Below, piece after piece: positions 28,242 through 37,513 of a stretch of DNA of 49,671 bases. Source of the stretch: Alphaproteobacteria bacterium (lineage in GTDB: Bacteria > Pseudomonadota > Alphaproteobacteria > SP197); the NCBI GenBank assembly GCA_016869675.1, contig VGDP01000024.1, positions 1 through 49,671 of the forward strand. Reading direction: 5' to 3'. The stretch's first letter is position 1, and each line of letters opens with the position of its first letter. The translations under genes were made by a program, and so were the position numbers. The notes under the pieces were generated by a model that was given only the letters and a program-made list of their open reading frames with translations, did no database searches and was not told the origin of the DNA.

Positions 28242-29633
28242 TCATGGCACCTGCATGGCGGTGACGCGCTCGAAGTAGCGGTCCATGGCGCGGACCAGCG
28301 CCTGCAGCACGGGCTTGCGCTGGCTCTTGGCCTTGATCATGGCCAGGTCCTTGGCGTTTGACACGTAGCCCATCTCGAACAGCACCGAGGGCACGTCGGG
28401 CGCCTTGAGCACCTTGAAGCCGGCGAAGCGGTGGCTGTTGCGGCGCAGCTGGGCCACTTCGCCCACCTCGAGGCGCAGGAGTTCGGCGAAGCGCGCCGAG
28501 GCGTTCATGGTGTCGCGCCGCGTCAGGTCGATCAGGATGTCCGCGGTCTGATCGTCGTAGGTGGCGGCGACGAAGGAAATGCCGCCGATCTGGTCCGCCT
28601 CGTTCTCCTTGGCGGCCAGAGCCTGGGCCTCGCGGTCTGAGGCGGTCTCGGAAACCGTATAGACGGTCGCGCCGTGCACCGCCGGATCGTCGAGCGCGTC
28701 GCAGTGCAGCGACAGGAACAGATCGGCGCCTTCGCGGCGGGCCATCGCCACCCGCTTTGCAAGGCTCAGGAAGACGTCGCGGTCGCGGGTCAGGCGCACG
28801 TCGTAGCGGCCGCTGGCGACCAGGGCGTCGCGCAGGTCGCGCGCCGCGGCGAGCGTAAGGTCCTTCTCGAAGGTGCCGTCACGCGCGATGGCGCCGGGGT
28901 CGTCCCCGCCGTGGCCCGGGTCGATCACGATCAAGGGCCGGGCCAGGGTCGGCTTGGTCCGGGGCAACGGCGCCGGTATGGCGGCGGATACCGTCGCCGT
29001 CGGCGCGGCGACGAGTGCCAGCACCGGTTGAGTGGGCTCGGTCGCCTCCGCCGCGTCCGACACGGTCGCAATCCGTGGCGACGGTTCGGGAATGGGAGCC
29101 AGCACGGCCATCGGCTGGGTCGCGGGTTCGGCCGCGCCAAGCGCCGCGACGGACGGTTCGGCCACGCCGAGAGCCGCGGCGATCTGCTCGGTGAAGTCCA
29201 GCGGCGGCACCGCCGTGCCGCCGGGCCCGAGGTCGATCACCAGGCGGAAGCGCGCGGACCCGCTGGGCGGCAGGGCGAAGCTCTGGCGCAGCGTGGTCGG
29301 CGCCGCCAGGTCGATGACCAGGCGCGCCGTCGATGTCGAAAACTGCCCCGTTCTCAGGCCTTTGACCGGTCCAAGCTCGATCGCCAGCGCCGGCTCGGTC
29401 AGGCGCCACGTGGTGGCATCAAGATCGATCACGATGCGATCGGGCCCGCTCAGCGAGAACGCCTTGAACTCCATGGGCGCATCGGCGTCGATCACGATGC
29501 GCGCGGTCGCGCCGTGGCCCGCCAGCCGCACGGCGAACGCCGTCGTCTCGGCCAGCGCCTCGGGGGCGATCAGCAGGGCGATCGCCACGACGGCACGGCC
29601 GAGCAGGGTCATGATCGCGGCGTTGGTTGCCAC
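28242..29633 (-). CDS. Periplasmic N-acetylmuramoyl-L-alanine amidase (AmiC-like)
   Basis: A 463-aa exported amidase that cuts the bond between MurNAc and L-Ala to split septal peptidoglycan. Signal peptide (MTLLGRAVVAIALLIAPEALA), an N-terminal AMIN domain (to about residue 155), a Pro/Ala-rich linker, and a C-terminal Amidase_3 domain. Zinc and catalytic residues lie in DPGHGGDDPGAI, FEKDLTLAAARDLRDAL, LSLHCDAL and FEMGYVSNAKD. The GTG at 29633 was taken; an ATG at 29612 would still leave a full signal peptide. Same orientation as PBP1A. Confidence 0.93.
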   Translation of the reverse strand: MATNAAIMTLLGRAVVAIALLIAPEALAETTAFAVRLAGHGATARIVIDADAPMEFKAFSLSGPDRIVIDLDATTWRLTEPALAIELGPVKGLRTGQFSTSTARLVIDLAAPTTLRQSFALPPSGSARFRLVIDLGPGGTAVPPLDFTEQIAAALGVAEPSVAALGAAEPATQPMAVLAPIPEPSPRIATVSDAAEATEPTQPVLALVAAPTATVSAAIPAPLPRTKPTLARPLIVIDPGHGGDDPGAIARDGTFEKDLTLAAARDLRDALVASGRYDVRLTRDRDVFLSLAKRVAMARREGADLFLSLHCDALDDPAVHGATVYTVSETASDREAQALAAKENEADQIGGISFVAATYDDQTADILIDLTRRDTMNASARFAELLRLEVGEVAQLRRNSHRFAGFKVLKAPDVPSVLFEMGYVSNAKDLAMIKAKSQRKPVLQALVRAMDRYFERVTAMQVP

Positions 29634-30081
29634 GGCAACTCACTCTTTACCCGAGACTCTCGGACCTTCTCGTTGATTCAGAACCACGAAATCCAGAATC
29701 CGTCAATTCAATCCGTCAATTCGATGACCAGCCCGGCCGCGACCACAGCATGAGGGTTGTAAGGGTTACTGGGCGTCCGTTAAGATCATGACGTCATCGA
29801 GCCTGGCACGTCGCCCACGGCGCCGGTTCCAGGGTTCCGATCGATCGCTTGGCAGCCGCCGACGGCCCCGCGGGGTCGTCCGGCCGGGTTGCCGGGGTCA
29901 TTCCGATGACGGTTTCGAGTTCCAGGAGACCGCTTCATGTCCAACGCCGCGCAGGTTCTCTCGTCCGAGGGATTGCGCGCGGTGGCGCTGTCACACGCGC
30001 CGATCTGGTCGTGGGCCGGTCTTCATTTCACGCCACGTTCGGCCGTACCCGCGGGCACGGCCCCAGAAGTAAAGAGGTTCA
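29634..30081 (+). promoter_or_regulatory. Long leader and promoter region of rne
   Basis: The 448-bp gap has no convincing gene. A 12-bp direct repeat (ATCCGTCAATTC) occurs at 29698-29709 and 29711-29722. TTGTAA (29757-29762) and TAAGAT (29781-29786), 18 bp apart, make a plausible promoter and imply a 5' UTR of about 290 nt. Within it, GACGGCCC (29861-29868) pairs with GGGTCGTC (29873-29880) in a strong hairpin. Long structured leaders are known for rne in enterobacteria, where RNase E regulates its own mRNA. The same role here is inferred. Confidence 0.45.
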
Positions 30082-32616
30082 ATGCCCCAGCGCATGCTCA
30101 TCGATGCGACCCACCCGGAAGAGACCCGGGTGGTCGTCCTGGACGGTAACCGGCTCAGGGAGTTCGATTACGAGGCGGCCAGCAAGAAACAGCTCAAAGG
30201 CAACATCTACCTAGCCAAGGTCACGAGGGTCGAACCCTCGCTGCAGGCTGCGTTCGTTGAGTTCGGCGGCAATCGCCACGGTTTCCTGGCGTTCAACGAA
30301 ATTCATCCCGATTACTACCAGATCCCGGTCGCGGATCGCGAGGCGCTGGTCGCCGAGCAGGCGGAGTTCGAGCGCGAGGCGGCGCGCGGCGAGGCCGAGG
30401 AGGCCCAGCGCGAGGCCGAGGAGGCCCAGCGCGACGAGGCCGCGGTTAGCGCGGCGACCGATTACGCTGCCGGGGACGCTGGCGACGGATCGGACGCGAT
30501 CGGCGACGAGCCGGCCGAAGCCGAGAACGAAGCTGGGCGCGCCGAAGCGGGCGCGGACGACGGCGGCGAACCCGCCGCCGAGCGAACGGCGGACGAGCGC
30601 GAGGGTGGCGCCCATTCGGAGTCCACGGCGCGGCGGCCGCGTTCGCACCAGGGCCGTCGCCCTCGGCGCGGCGGCCGGGGTGGGCCCGACGCCGACGCCG
30701 ATACGGCGGGCGCCACCGGCGCCAACGTCGAGCAGTTGGCCGGCAGCGACGACGATCTCTCGGTGCAACACCCCCGCCAGCCGTCGCGCCACTACAAGAT
30801 CCAGGAGGTCATCAAGCGCCGCCAGATCCTGCTGGTGCAGGTGCTCAAGGAGGAGCGCGGCACCAAGGGTGCGGCGCTCACCACGTTCATTTCGATTCCG
30901 GGCCGCTACTGCGTGCTGATGCCCAACACGCCGCGCGGCGGCGGCATCAGCCGCAAGATCACCGACGCGCGCAGCCGCAAGCGCCTGCGCTCGATCGCCA
31001 CCAGCCTCGAAGTGCCGCAGGGCATGGGGGTTATCATCCGCACCGCCGGACTGGAACGCACCAAGGCCGACATCAAGCGCGACTTCGACTACCTGCTGCG
31101 CCAGTGGGAGGAGATCCGCTCGCTGACCCTGCAGTCCACGGCGCCGGCCCTGGTGTTCGAGGAAGCGAACCTGATCAAGCGCGCGCTGCGCGATCTCTAC
31201 TCGAACGCGATCGAGGAGATCCTGGTCGAGGGCGACGAGGCGTACCGCACGGCCAAGGACTTCATGCGCATGATGATGCCGAGCCATGCCAAGCGCGTGA
31301 AGCCGCACAAGGAACGGGTGCCGCTGTTCCAGCACTACAAGGTCGAGGCGCAGCTCGACGCCATGCACAGCCCGACCGTGCCGTTGCGCTCGGGCGGCTA
31401 CATCGTGATCAACCCGACCGAGGCGCTGGTCTCGATCGACGTCAACTCCGGCCGTTCGACGCGCGAGCGCAACATCGAGGACACCGCGCTCAAGACCAAC
31501 GTCGAGGCGGCCGAGGAGGTCGCGCGCCAGGTGCGGCTGCGCGACCTGGCCGGGCTGCTGGTCGTCGACTTCATCGACATGGAGGACCGCCGCAACGACC
31601 GCCAGGTCGAGCGCCGGTTCAAGGAGGCGCTGAAGCACGACCGCGCGCGCATCCAACTCGGCCGCATCAGCCCGTTCGGCCTGCTCGAGATGTCGCGCCA
31701 GCGCATGCGGCCGAGCTTCCTCGAGACCTCGACGGTCATCTGCCCCCACTGCGGCGGCCAGGGCCACGTGCGGTCGCGCGAATCGACCGCGCTGCACGTG
31801 CTGCGCGCGCTCGAGGAAGAAGCGCAGCGCGAACGGTCGAGCGAGATCGTGGTCCACGTGCCGGCGGCCGTCGCGCTCTATCTGCTGAATCAGAAGCGCG
31901 GCGCTATCGTCAGTCTCGAGGAGCGCTTCGGCGTGCGCGTGCGCATCGAGCAGGACGACTCGCTGATCCCGCCCAACATGCGCATGGAACGGACGAAGGC
32001 GCGTGTCGAACGGGTGGAACGCCCAGCCCCCGCCGTTCAGCCCGAGGCCGGTGCCGAATCCGAAGCCGAGGAGATGGAAGGTGGAGCCGAGGCCGATGCC
32101 GTGGCGCCGAGTGCCTCGGCCGGAACCGAGGAACCGCGCCGGGGCCGCCGTCGTCGGCGCCGTCGCGGCGGCGAAGTACGGGGCAGTGAAGGGCGTGCCG
32201 GCGAAGGCCGCGTCGAGGCGCGCGCTCCTGCGGCTGACGAGAGCGAACGCGCGCCGACCGAGGGCGACGGCGACGGCGAAGCGGGCGAGGACGCGCGCGC
32301 GCGCGGTGCCGAAGGCGAAGGGGCGTCGGATCGGGAAGGCCGCCGCCGCCGTCGCGGCCGCCGCGGCGGGCGCCGGCGCGGACGGCGCGAGGGCGAGGGC
32401 CAGCCGACCCTGGGTGCCGAGGGCGGCCAGGAAGAGCCCGCTGCGATCGACGAGGAGACCAGGGAACGGCCGGAGTACGAGCCCGCTGTCCCCGAACCCT
32501 TTGAGCGCGAGCCGGAGCCGGCCATGGCGGCCGAGCCGGCGCCCGCGCCGGTCGAGCCCGAACCGGAACCGCAGGGCGAGCCGCGCCGAGGCTGGTGGCA
32601 ACGCCTGGTGAACTAA
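30082..32616 (+). CDS. rne: Ribonuclease E
   Basis: An 844-aa RNase E/G-family endonuclease, core of RNA decay and rRNA processing. The S1 domain (residues 36-75) is split by a long Glu/Ala-rich insert (about 95-215), as often in alphaproteobacteria. Then come the 5' sensor (GGGISRKITDARSRKRL), the DNase I-like catalytic region with VSIDVNSGRSTRERN and VVDFIDMEDRRN, and the Zn-link CPHCGG. The C-terminal 190 residues are low-complexity, with Arg-rich ([10 protein letters not shown]) and Glu/Pro-rich parts that would bind RNA and degradosome partners. An AAGAGG ribosome site precedes the ATG. Confidence 0.95.
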   Translation: MPQRMLIDATHPEETRVVVLDGNRLREFDYEAASKKQLKGNIYLAKVTRVEPSLQAAFVEFGGNRHGFLAFNEIHPDYYQIPVADREALVAEQAEFEREAARGEAEEAQREAEEAQRDEAAVSAATDYAAGDAGDGSDAIGDEPAEAENEAGRAEAGADDGGEPAAERTADEREGGAHSESTARRPRSHQGRRPRRGGRGGPDADADTAGATGANVEQLAGSDDDLSVQHPRQPSRHYKIQEVIKRRQILLVQVLKEERGTKGAALTTFISIPGRYCVLMPNTPRGGGISRKITDARSRKRLRSIATSLEVPQGMGVIIRTAGLERTKADIKRDFDYLLRQWEEIRSLTLQSTAPALVFEEANLIKRALRDLYSNAIEEILVEGDEAYRTAKDFMRMMMPSHAKRVKPHKERVPLFQHYKVEAQLDAMHSPTVPLRSGGYIVINPTEALVSIDVNSGRSTRERNIEDTALKTNVEAAEEVARQVRLRDLAGLLVVDFIDMEDRRNDRQVERRFKEALKHDRARIQLGRISPFGLLEMSRQRMRPSFLETSTVICPHCGGQGHVRSRESTALHVLRALEEEAQRERSSEIVVHVPAAVALYLLNQKRGAIVSLEERFGVRVRIEQDDSLIPPNMRMERTKARVERVERPAPAVQPEAGAESEAEEMEGGAEADAVAPSASAGTEEPRRGRRRRRRRGGEVRGSEGRAGEGRVEARAPAADESERAPTEGDGDGEAGEDARARGAEGEGASDREGRRRRRGRRGGRRRGRREGEGQPTLGAEGGQEEPAAIDEETRERPEYEPAVPEPFEREPEPAMAAEPAPAPVEPEPEPQGEPRRGWWQRLVN

Positions 32617-32645
32617 TACCAGCGGGCATTGATCCTAACCCGTAT

Positions 32646-32704
32646 CCGTTCGTGCTGAGCAGGGCCCTGAGTTTGGCGAAGGGCCCGTGTCGAAGCACGA
32701 ACGG
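32646..32704. repeat. Nested palindromic intergenic repeat between rne and the aminotransferase gene
   Basis: CCGTTCGTGCT (32646-32656) is exactly complementary to AGCACGAACGG (32694-32704). An inner GGGCCC pair (32662-32667 and 32681-32686) nests inside. A further partial copy, GAAGCACGAACCG, lies near 32813-32825. Such elements (GTTCGTGCTGAGC...TCGAAGCACGAAC type) are widespread intergenic repeats in proteobacteria, so this is probably a REP-like repeat. It may also end transcription of the convergent genes. The rest of 32617-32850 holds nothing recognisable. Confidence 0.65.
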
Positions 32705-32850
32705 GTCGCTCGCCCTTCGATACGCCCGCTGACGCGGTCGTCTCAGGGCGGACGGAGTACGTTTCGGACCGACCCCGCTCGTGCCGAGGCGCGTGCCACA
32801 GGCGCGCCACGAAGCACGAACCGCCCGTCACCGCCCGGCGCGCGAAACCT

Positions 32851-34005
32851 TCACCGCTTGCGGTGCCACGCCACCAGCCGCCGCGCGGCCTCGTCGACCG
32901 TGGCCGTCGTACCGGCGAACGAGAAGCGCACCCAGCGGTGGCCGCGAGCGGGATCGAAGTCGATGCCGGGCGTGATGGCGACGCCGGTCTCGGCCAGCAG
33001 CGTGCGGCACAGCTCCTCGCTGTCGTTGGTCAGGCGCGAAACGTCGGCGTAGACGTAGAAGGCGCCCTCGGCGCGCGACAGGCCCGTGAAGCCGGCGTCC
33101 GGCAACGCCGCCAGCAACCGGTCGCGGTTGACGCGGTAGCGCGCCACGTTGGCGTCGAGCTCCGCGCGGCAGTCGAACGCAGCGAGCGCCGCGCGCTGCG
33201 ACAACGTCGGCGGCGAGATGAACAGGTTCTGGGCCAGACGCTCGATCGGCTTGAGCAGGTCGTCGGGGACCACGAGCCAGCCGAGCCGCCAGCCGGTCAT
33301 CGAGAAGTACTTCGAGAAGCTGTTCACCACCACCGCGTCCGCGTCGAGCGCCGCGGCCGTGGTGGCGGCGGTGCCGTGCGTGATGCCGTGGTAGATCTCG
33401 TCCGAGATCAGCCGGATGCCGCGCGCCCGGCACGCGGCGATCAGCGCAGCCAGGGCGGCGCGGTCGAGCATGGTGCCGGTGGGGTTCGACGGGCTGGCCA
33501 CGATCAGGCCGGCGACCGGCGGATCGAGCGCCTCGATCATGGCCGCCGTGGGTTGGAAGTTGGTGGAGCCGTCCACCGGCAGGCCGACCGGAACAAGCCC
33601 GAGCGTCGCCAGGATGTTGCGGTAGCACGGGTAGCCCGGTTCGGCGATGGCCACCCGGTCGCCCACGTCGAACGCCGCGACGAAGCTGAGCAGGAAGCCG
33701 CCCGAGGACCCGGTCGTGACGACGACGCGGCGCGCCGGCACGTCCACCCCGTAGGTCGCGCGGTAGTGCCGGGCGATCGCCTCGCGCAGCGGGTCGATGC
33801 CGAGCGCGAGCGTGTAGCCGATGACGTCCTTGTCGAGCGCGCGGTGGGCCGCCGCCAGCACGGCGCTGGGCGCGCTCGTGCCGGGCTGGCCGACCTCGAG
33901 GTGCAACACCTCGCCGCCCGCCGCCTCGCGTTCGGCGGCGGCGCGCATCACCTCCATAACGATGAACGGCGCGATCGCGGCGCGGCCCGCCACCTTGAGC
34001 GCCAT
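32851..34005 (-). CDS. Class I/II PLP-dependent aminotransferase
   Basis: A 384-aa fold-type I aminotransferase of the AspC-like group. The PLP lysine is in NSFSKYFSMTGWRLGW, the PLP-binding region in TTGSSGGFLLSF, and SPSNPTGTM and SDEIYHGI are conserved. The terminal Arg that holds the substrate carboxylate is in HRWVRFSFA. Exact substrate cannot be read from sequence. It starts 1 bp after the stop of the gamma-glutamyltransferase-like gene, so the two are probably co-transcribed. Confidence 0.9.
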   Translation of the reverse strand: MALKVAGRAAIAPFIVMEVMRAAAEREAAGGEVLHLEVGQPGTSAPSAVLAAAHRALDKDVIGYTLALGIDPLREAIARHYRATYGVDVPARRVVVTTGSSGGFLLSFVAAFDVGDRVAIAEPGYPCYRNILATLGLVPVGLPVDGSTNFQPTAAMIEALDPPVAGLIVASPSNPTGTMLDRAALAALIAACRARGIRLISDEIYHGITHGTAATTAAALDADAVVVNSFSKYFSMTGWRLGWLVVPDDLLKPIERLAQNLFISPPTLSQRAALAAFDCRAELDANVARYRVNRDRLLAALPDAGFTGLSRAEGAFYVYADVSRLTNDSEELCRTLLAETGVAITPGIDFDPARGHRWVRFSFAGTTATVDEAARRLVAWHRKR

Positions 34006-34006
34006 G

Positions 34007-35593
34007 TCAGCCGCCCACGGCCAAGCCGAAGCCGCGCCCGTCGGAGACCGCGACGCACGTGTCGGGGCGGTTGCGCAGGCCCTCGGCGCAGTGGATCGCG
34101 TTGATCCGGCCGATGCCGTAGGGCTCGGTCAGGCTGTGGCCCCGCCGCGCCAGCGCCTCGCGCGTCGCCGCGTCGACCTCGGGCTCGGGCACCACGAGGT
34201 TGGGTTCGCCCAGCGGTACGGCGCGCGGCTGGCGCACCGCCTCGGCCAGGCCGAGACCGCCCTGGAACAGCCCCGCCAGCACGCCGGCCATGACCGTGGG
34301 CGCGGCAACGCCGCCGCTGGCCGCACCGACGAACTGCACCTCGCGCGCGTTGTGGTTGGCCACTATGATCGGTGTCAGCGACGGCGAGGCCACGCGCCGC
34401 GCCGCGCCGAGCAGCACGCCGGTACCCTGGGCGATGCGCGCCGAGCCGAACAGGTTGTTGAGCGTGACCACGCACGCCACCGCATCGCCGAACCGGTCGG
34501 CGGCGGCGAACCCGGCGGCCGTAGGGTTCTCGCGCACGGCGACCGGCGGGTTGGGCAGGCTGGCCGGATTGGTCGCCGCGTCGGCGCGGAACCCGGCCAT
34601 CAGGGTGCCCAGGCGTTCGAGGTCGAGCGCGGCCGCGCCGTCGCCGCCCTGCCAAGCCCCGCGCTCGGCCAGGGCGCGCAAGCCCGCCTCGATGGTCAGG
34701 TGCAGGCGATCGGCGCCGTCGGCGGGCGGCCCGCCGGCCGCGTCGATCATGGCGAACGCGGCCAGTGCGGCCGCACCGCCCGTCGCCGGCGGCGGCGCGG
34801 CGTGGGCGATGTCGAAGCCGACCGGCAGGTCGGCGGTCGCGCGCCAGGCGGGTGCGTAGGCCTCGAGCGCGGCAAAGTCCAGATCGGTGCCGGCGGCACG
34901 CGCGCCCTCGACCAGGCGACGGCCGAGCCCGCCGGTGTAGAACTCGCCCACGCCGCGGGTGCGGATCTGGGTGAGGGTCGCGGCCAGATCGAGCTGGGTC
35001 AGGTCCGCCCCCTCGCCCTTGCCGCCCAGCAGCGCAGCGAGGTCCGCTTCGGCCTGCAGGGCCGGCCCGGCCAGGGCGATGTCGCTGGCCAGCGAGCGCG
35101 ACACGCGGTGGCCGAAGCGCGCGAGCGCCTCGGCCGGCGTCACGAGCTGGCCGAAGCGCAGCCAACCGTACCGGCTGTGCAGCGCGTAGAGCCCGCGCGG
35201 CAGGGCGGGCACCGCCACGGGGCGCCGGTCGTCCTGGTGCGACGGTGCCAGGGGCGACAGGAACTCCAGCGCCTCGGCCTTGTTCACCTCGGCGTCGTAG
35301 ACGACGCAGACCCCGCCGGCGCCCAGCGACACCGCCGCCGGGTACGTCACCGCCGCCGCGAAGTAATAGGCGACCGCCGCGTCCGTGGCGTTGCCGCCGG
35401 CCACCAGCACGTCGCGCGCGGCCAGCACGGCGTTGGGTTCGTCGCCGGCCGCAGCGCCGAAGAAGCCTTCCTCGACCAGCGAGGGCGGAGCGTCAGATTG
35501 CCCGCCGCACGCCGCGACGGCCAACGCGATCCCAAGACCCAGCAGGGCGCCCAGCCGGTGTCGGCCCCCGCGCGCGAACCAACGCGGTTCCAT
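34007..35593 (-). CDS. Gamma-glutamyltransferase-like lipoprotein, divergent nucleophile
   Basis: 528 aa from ATG 35593. A lipoprotein signal (LGALLGLGIALAVAACGG, lipobox Cys29) is followed by a gamma-glutamyltranspeptidase fold: GGNATDAAVAYYFAAAVTYP, GAGGVCVVYD, TLNNLFGS, GAASGGVAAPTVMAGVLAGL. In active family members the small subunit begins with catalytic Thr in a TTHxSVVD-like motif. Here that stretch reads NPTAAGFAAAD, with the only Thr (Thr358) offset by one position and the next Thr/His lost. Activity is therefore uncertain. It could be a degenerate GGT or have altered processing. Longer upstream starts exist but only this one places the lipobox normally. Confidence 0.8.
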   Translation of the reverse strand: MEPRWFARGGRHRLGALLGLGIALAVAACGGQSDAPPSLVEEGFFGAAAGDEPNAVLAARDVLVAGGNATDAAVAYYFAAAVTYPAAVSLGAGGVCVVYDAEVNKAEALEFLSPLAPSHQDDRRPVAVPALPRGLYALHSRYGWLRFGQLVTPAEALARFGHRVSRSLASDIALAGPALQAEADLAALLGGKGEGADLTQLDLAATLTQIRTRGVGEFYTGGLGRRLVEGARAAGTDLDFAALEAYAPAWRATADLPVGFDIAHAAPPPATGGAAALAAFAMIDAAGGPPADGADRLHLTIEAGLRALAERGAWQGGDGAAALDLERLGTLMAGFRADAATNPASLPNPPVAVRENPTAAGFAAADRFGDAVACVVTLNNLFGSARIAQGTGVLLGAARRVASPSLTPIIVANHNAREVQFVGAASGGVAAPTVMAGVLAGLFQGGLGLAEAVRQPRAVPLGEPNLVVPEPEVDAATREALARRGHSLTEPYGIGRINAIHCAEGLRNRPDTCVAVSDGRGFGLAVGG

Positions 35594-35645
35594 CCCGGGG
35601 AACCATGCTCTAGCGTCGACCGGTCCGACGCCGCATCTGCTGATC

Positions 35646-36971
35646 ATGTTCCGCGCGTTCATCGTCCTCCTGGTCGTTCTCCTGGCCGGTACGCCGGCCT
35701 GGGCCGAACGCAAGCCCTTGCGCCTGATCCGCGACGCCGAGATCGAGCACATGGTGCGACTCTACGCGACGCCAGTGTTCCAGGTCGCCGTGCTCGATCC
35801 GGCCACTGTCAACGTGTACTTGGTTCAGGACAAGCGCATCAACGCGTTCGTGGCCGGTGGCATGAACCTGTTCATCAACACCGGGCTCATCCTGAAGGCC
35901 GAGAACGCCGGCGAACTGATCGGCGTGATCGCCCACGAGACCGGGCACATCGCCGGCGGCCATCTGGCGCGCACGGCCGAGGCGCTGCGCAACGCGCGCG
36001 GCGCGGCGCTGCTGGCCTCGATCCTGGGGGCGGCCGTGGTCGTCGCCGGCGGCGGCGACGTCGGCGCGGGCGTCGCTTTGGGCGGCACCGGCATCGCCGA
36101 GCGCAACCTGCTGAGTTTCTCGCGCGCCCAGGAGAACGCGGCCGACCAGGCGGCGCTGCGCTACCTCGACGGGGCGGGCCTTTCGTCGCGCGGGCTGGTG
36201 ACGTTCTTCGACAAGCTGGCGGACCAGGAGCTGCTGAGCGCCACGCGGCGCGACCCCTACCTGACGACCCACCCGCTGACACGCGACCGTATCGAACACG
36301 TGCGCCAGCACCTCACCACCTCGGCTCTGGCGGATGCCCCGCTTCCCGAAGGCTTCGCGCTCATGTTCGAGCGCGCCAAGGCCAAGCTGACCGGCTTCGT
36401 CGAGCAGCCGGCCACTACCTTCCGCCGTTACCCGGATAGCGACGGCTCGCCGACGGCGCGCTACGCCCGCGCCATCGCGCTCCACCGCAAGGCCGACCTG
36501 GCCGGCGCCATCGTGCTGGTCGACGGTCTGCTCGCGGAGGAACCGGACAACGCCTTCTTCCACGAGCTCAAGGGGCAGATCCTGTTCGAAAGTGGCGATC
36601 CGGCCGGCGCGGTGCCGGAGTACCGCGCGGCCGTGGCCGCGGCGCCGGGCGAATCGCTGCTGCGCGTCGGTCTGGCCCAGGCCCTTCTGGAGGCGGGCGA
36701 CGAAGGCGTCGCCGAGGCTGCCGAGCAGTTGGAACAGGCGCTGGAACGCGACCGCGAGTTCCCGACGACGTGGCGACTGCTCGGCCAAGCCTACGGTCGC
36801 CTTGGGCGCGAGCCCGAGTCGGCGCTGGCCGCCGCCGAAGCGGCGTATCTGACCGGTGCCTACGCCGACGCCCGGCACTTCGCAGATCGCGCGCTGAAGG
36901 GCCTGACACCCAACACGCCGCCCTGGTACCACGCCCAGGACATCCTGGTCGCGACCGAGACGACGCCATGA
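35646..36971 (+). CDS. Periplasmic M48 metalloprotease with TPR repeats (BepA-like)
   Basis: A 441-aa exported zinc protease. The signal peptide MFRAFIVLLVVLLAGTPAWA fixes the start at ATG 35646; a much longer frame upstream is antisense to the neighbouring gene. The zinc motif HETGH is at residues 97-101, with the third ligand in QENAADQAAL. The C-terminal half (from about residue 275) has tetratricopeptide-like repeats (ARAIALHRKADLAGAIVLVD, then PEYRAAVAAAPGESLLRVGL). This matches BepA/YfgC-type outer-membrane quality-control proteases. It is divergent from the lipoprotein gene across 52 bp. Confidence 0.92.
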   Translation: MFRAFIVLLVVLLAGTPAWAERKPLRLIRDAEIEHMVRLYATPVFQVAVLDPATVNVYLVQDKRINAFVAGGMNLFINTGLILKAENAGELIGVIAHETGHIAGGHLARTAEALRNARGAALLASILGAAVVVAGGGDVGAGVALGGTGIAERNLLSFSRAQENAADQAALRYLDGAGLSSRGLVTFFDKLADQELLSATRRDPYLTTHPLTRDRIEHVRQHLTTSALADAPLPEGFALMFERAKAKLTGFVEQPATTFRRYPDSDGSPTARYARAIALHRKADLAGAIVLVDGLLAEEPDNAFFHELKGQILFESGDPAGAVPEYRAAVAAAPGESLLRVGLAQALLEAGDEGVAEAAEQLEQALERDREFPTTWRLLGQAYGRLGREPESALAAAEAAYLTGAYADARHFADRALKGLTPNTPPWYHAQDILVATETTP

Positions 36972-37049
36972 CGCCCGCGCGCAGTTGACGGGTCCGCCCA
37001 GACGTGTCATGGCATCGGGTCGTCGCGCCCCCGTGCGCACCCTGCGACC

Positions 37050-37511
37050 TTGCCCGCCGTGGCCAAACGCCAGCCCCACATCCTCGTCCTCAACGGTCCC
37101 AATCTGAACCTGCTGGGCACGCGCGAGCCCGCGGTCTACGGAACCACGACCCTGGCGGACATCGAGGCCCTGTGCCGTGCCACCGCCAAGACGCTGGGCG
37201 TCGCGGTCGAGGTGCGCCAGAGCAACCACGAGGGCCAGCTGATCGACTGGATCCACGCGGCGCGCGGCAAGGCCCACGCCATCGTGATCAACGCCGGCGC
37301 CCTGACCCACACCTCGGTCGCCCTGATGGACGCGCTGACGGGCGTGACCCTGCCGGTGGTGGAGGTCCACCTGTCGAACATCTTCAAGCGCGAATCCTTC
37401 CGCCATCATTCGTACGTGGCGCTCGCGGCGCGGGGTTCGATCTGCGGCTTCGGCCCGCACGGCTATGTGCTGGCGCTGGAAGCCGCCGCCCGGCTGGCCA
37501 CGGAGGCCTGA
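37050..37511 (+). CDS. aroQ: Type II 3-dehydroquinate dehydratase
   Basis: A 153-aa enzyme of the shikimate pathway. The family N-terminus [21 protein letters not shown] carries the catalytic Tyr. [13 protein letters not shown] holds the substrate-binding Asn, and [17 protein letters not shown] the catalytic His. The start is either TTG 37050 or GTG 37059; neither has an obvious ribosome site. It ends 2 bp before the accB start and probably forms one transcript with accB and accC, a common alphaproteobacterial order. Confidence 0.93.
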   Translation: MPAVAKRQPHILVLNGPNLNLLGTREPAVYGTTTLADIEALCRATAKTLGVAVEVRQSNHEGQLIDWIHAARGKAHAIVINAGALTHTSVALMDALTGVTLPVVEVHLSNIFKRESFRHHSYVALAARGSICGFGPHGYVLALEAAARLATEA

Positions 37512-37513
37512 CC

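Noticed and set aside
25939-28278. Antisense open frame of 779 codons opposite PBP1A
   Set aside because: PBP1A motifs are complete on the other strand; the antisense product is low-complexity Arg/Gly/Asp-rich.
29937-30149. Small ORF (70 codons) overlapping the rne start
   Set aside because: It overlaps rne in another frame and its later part is simply the out-of-frame start of rne. An upstream leader peptide is possible but unsupported.
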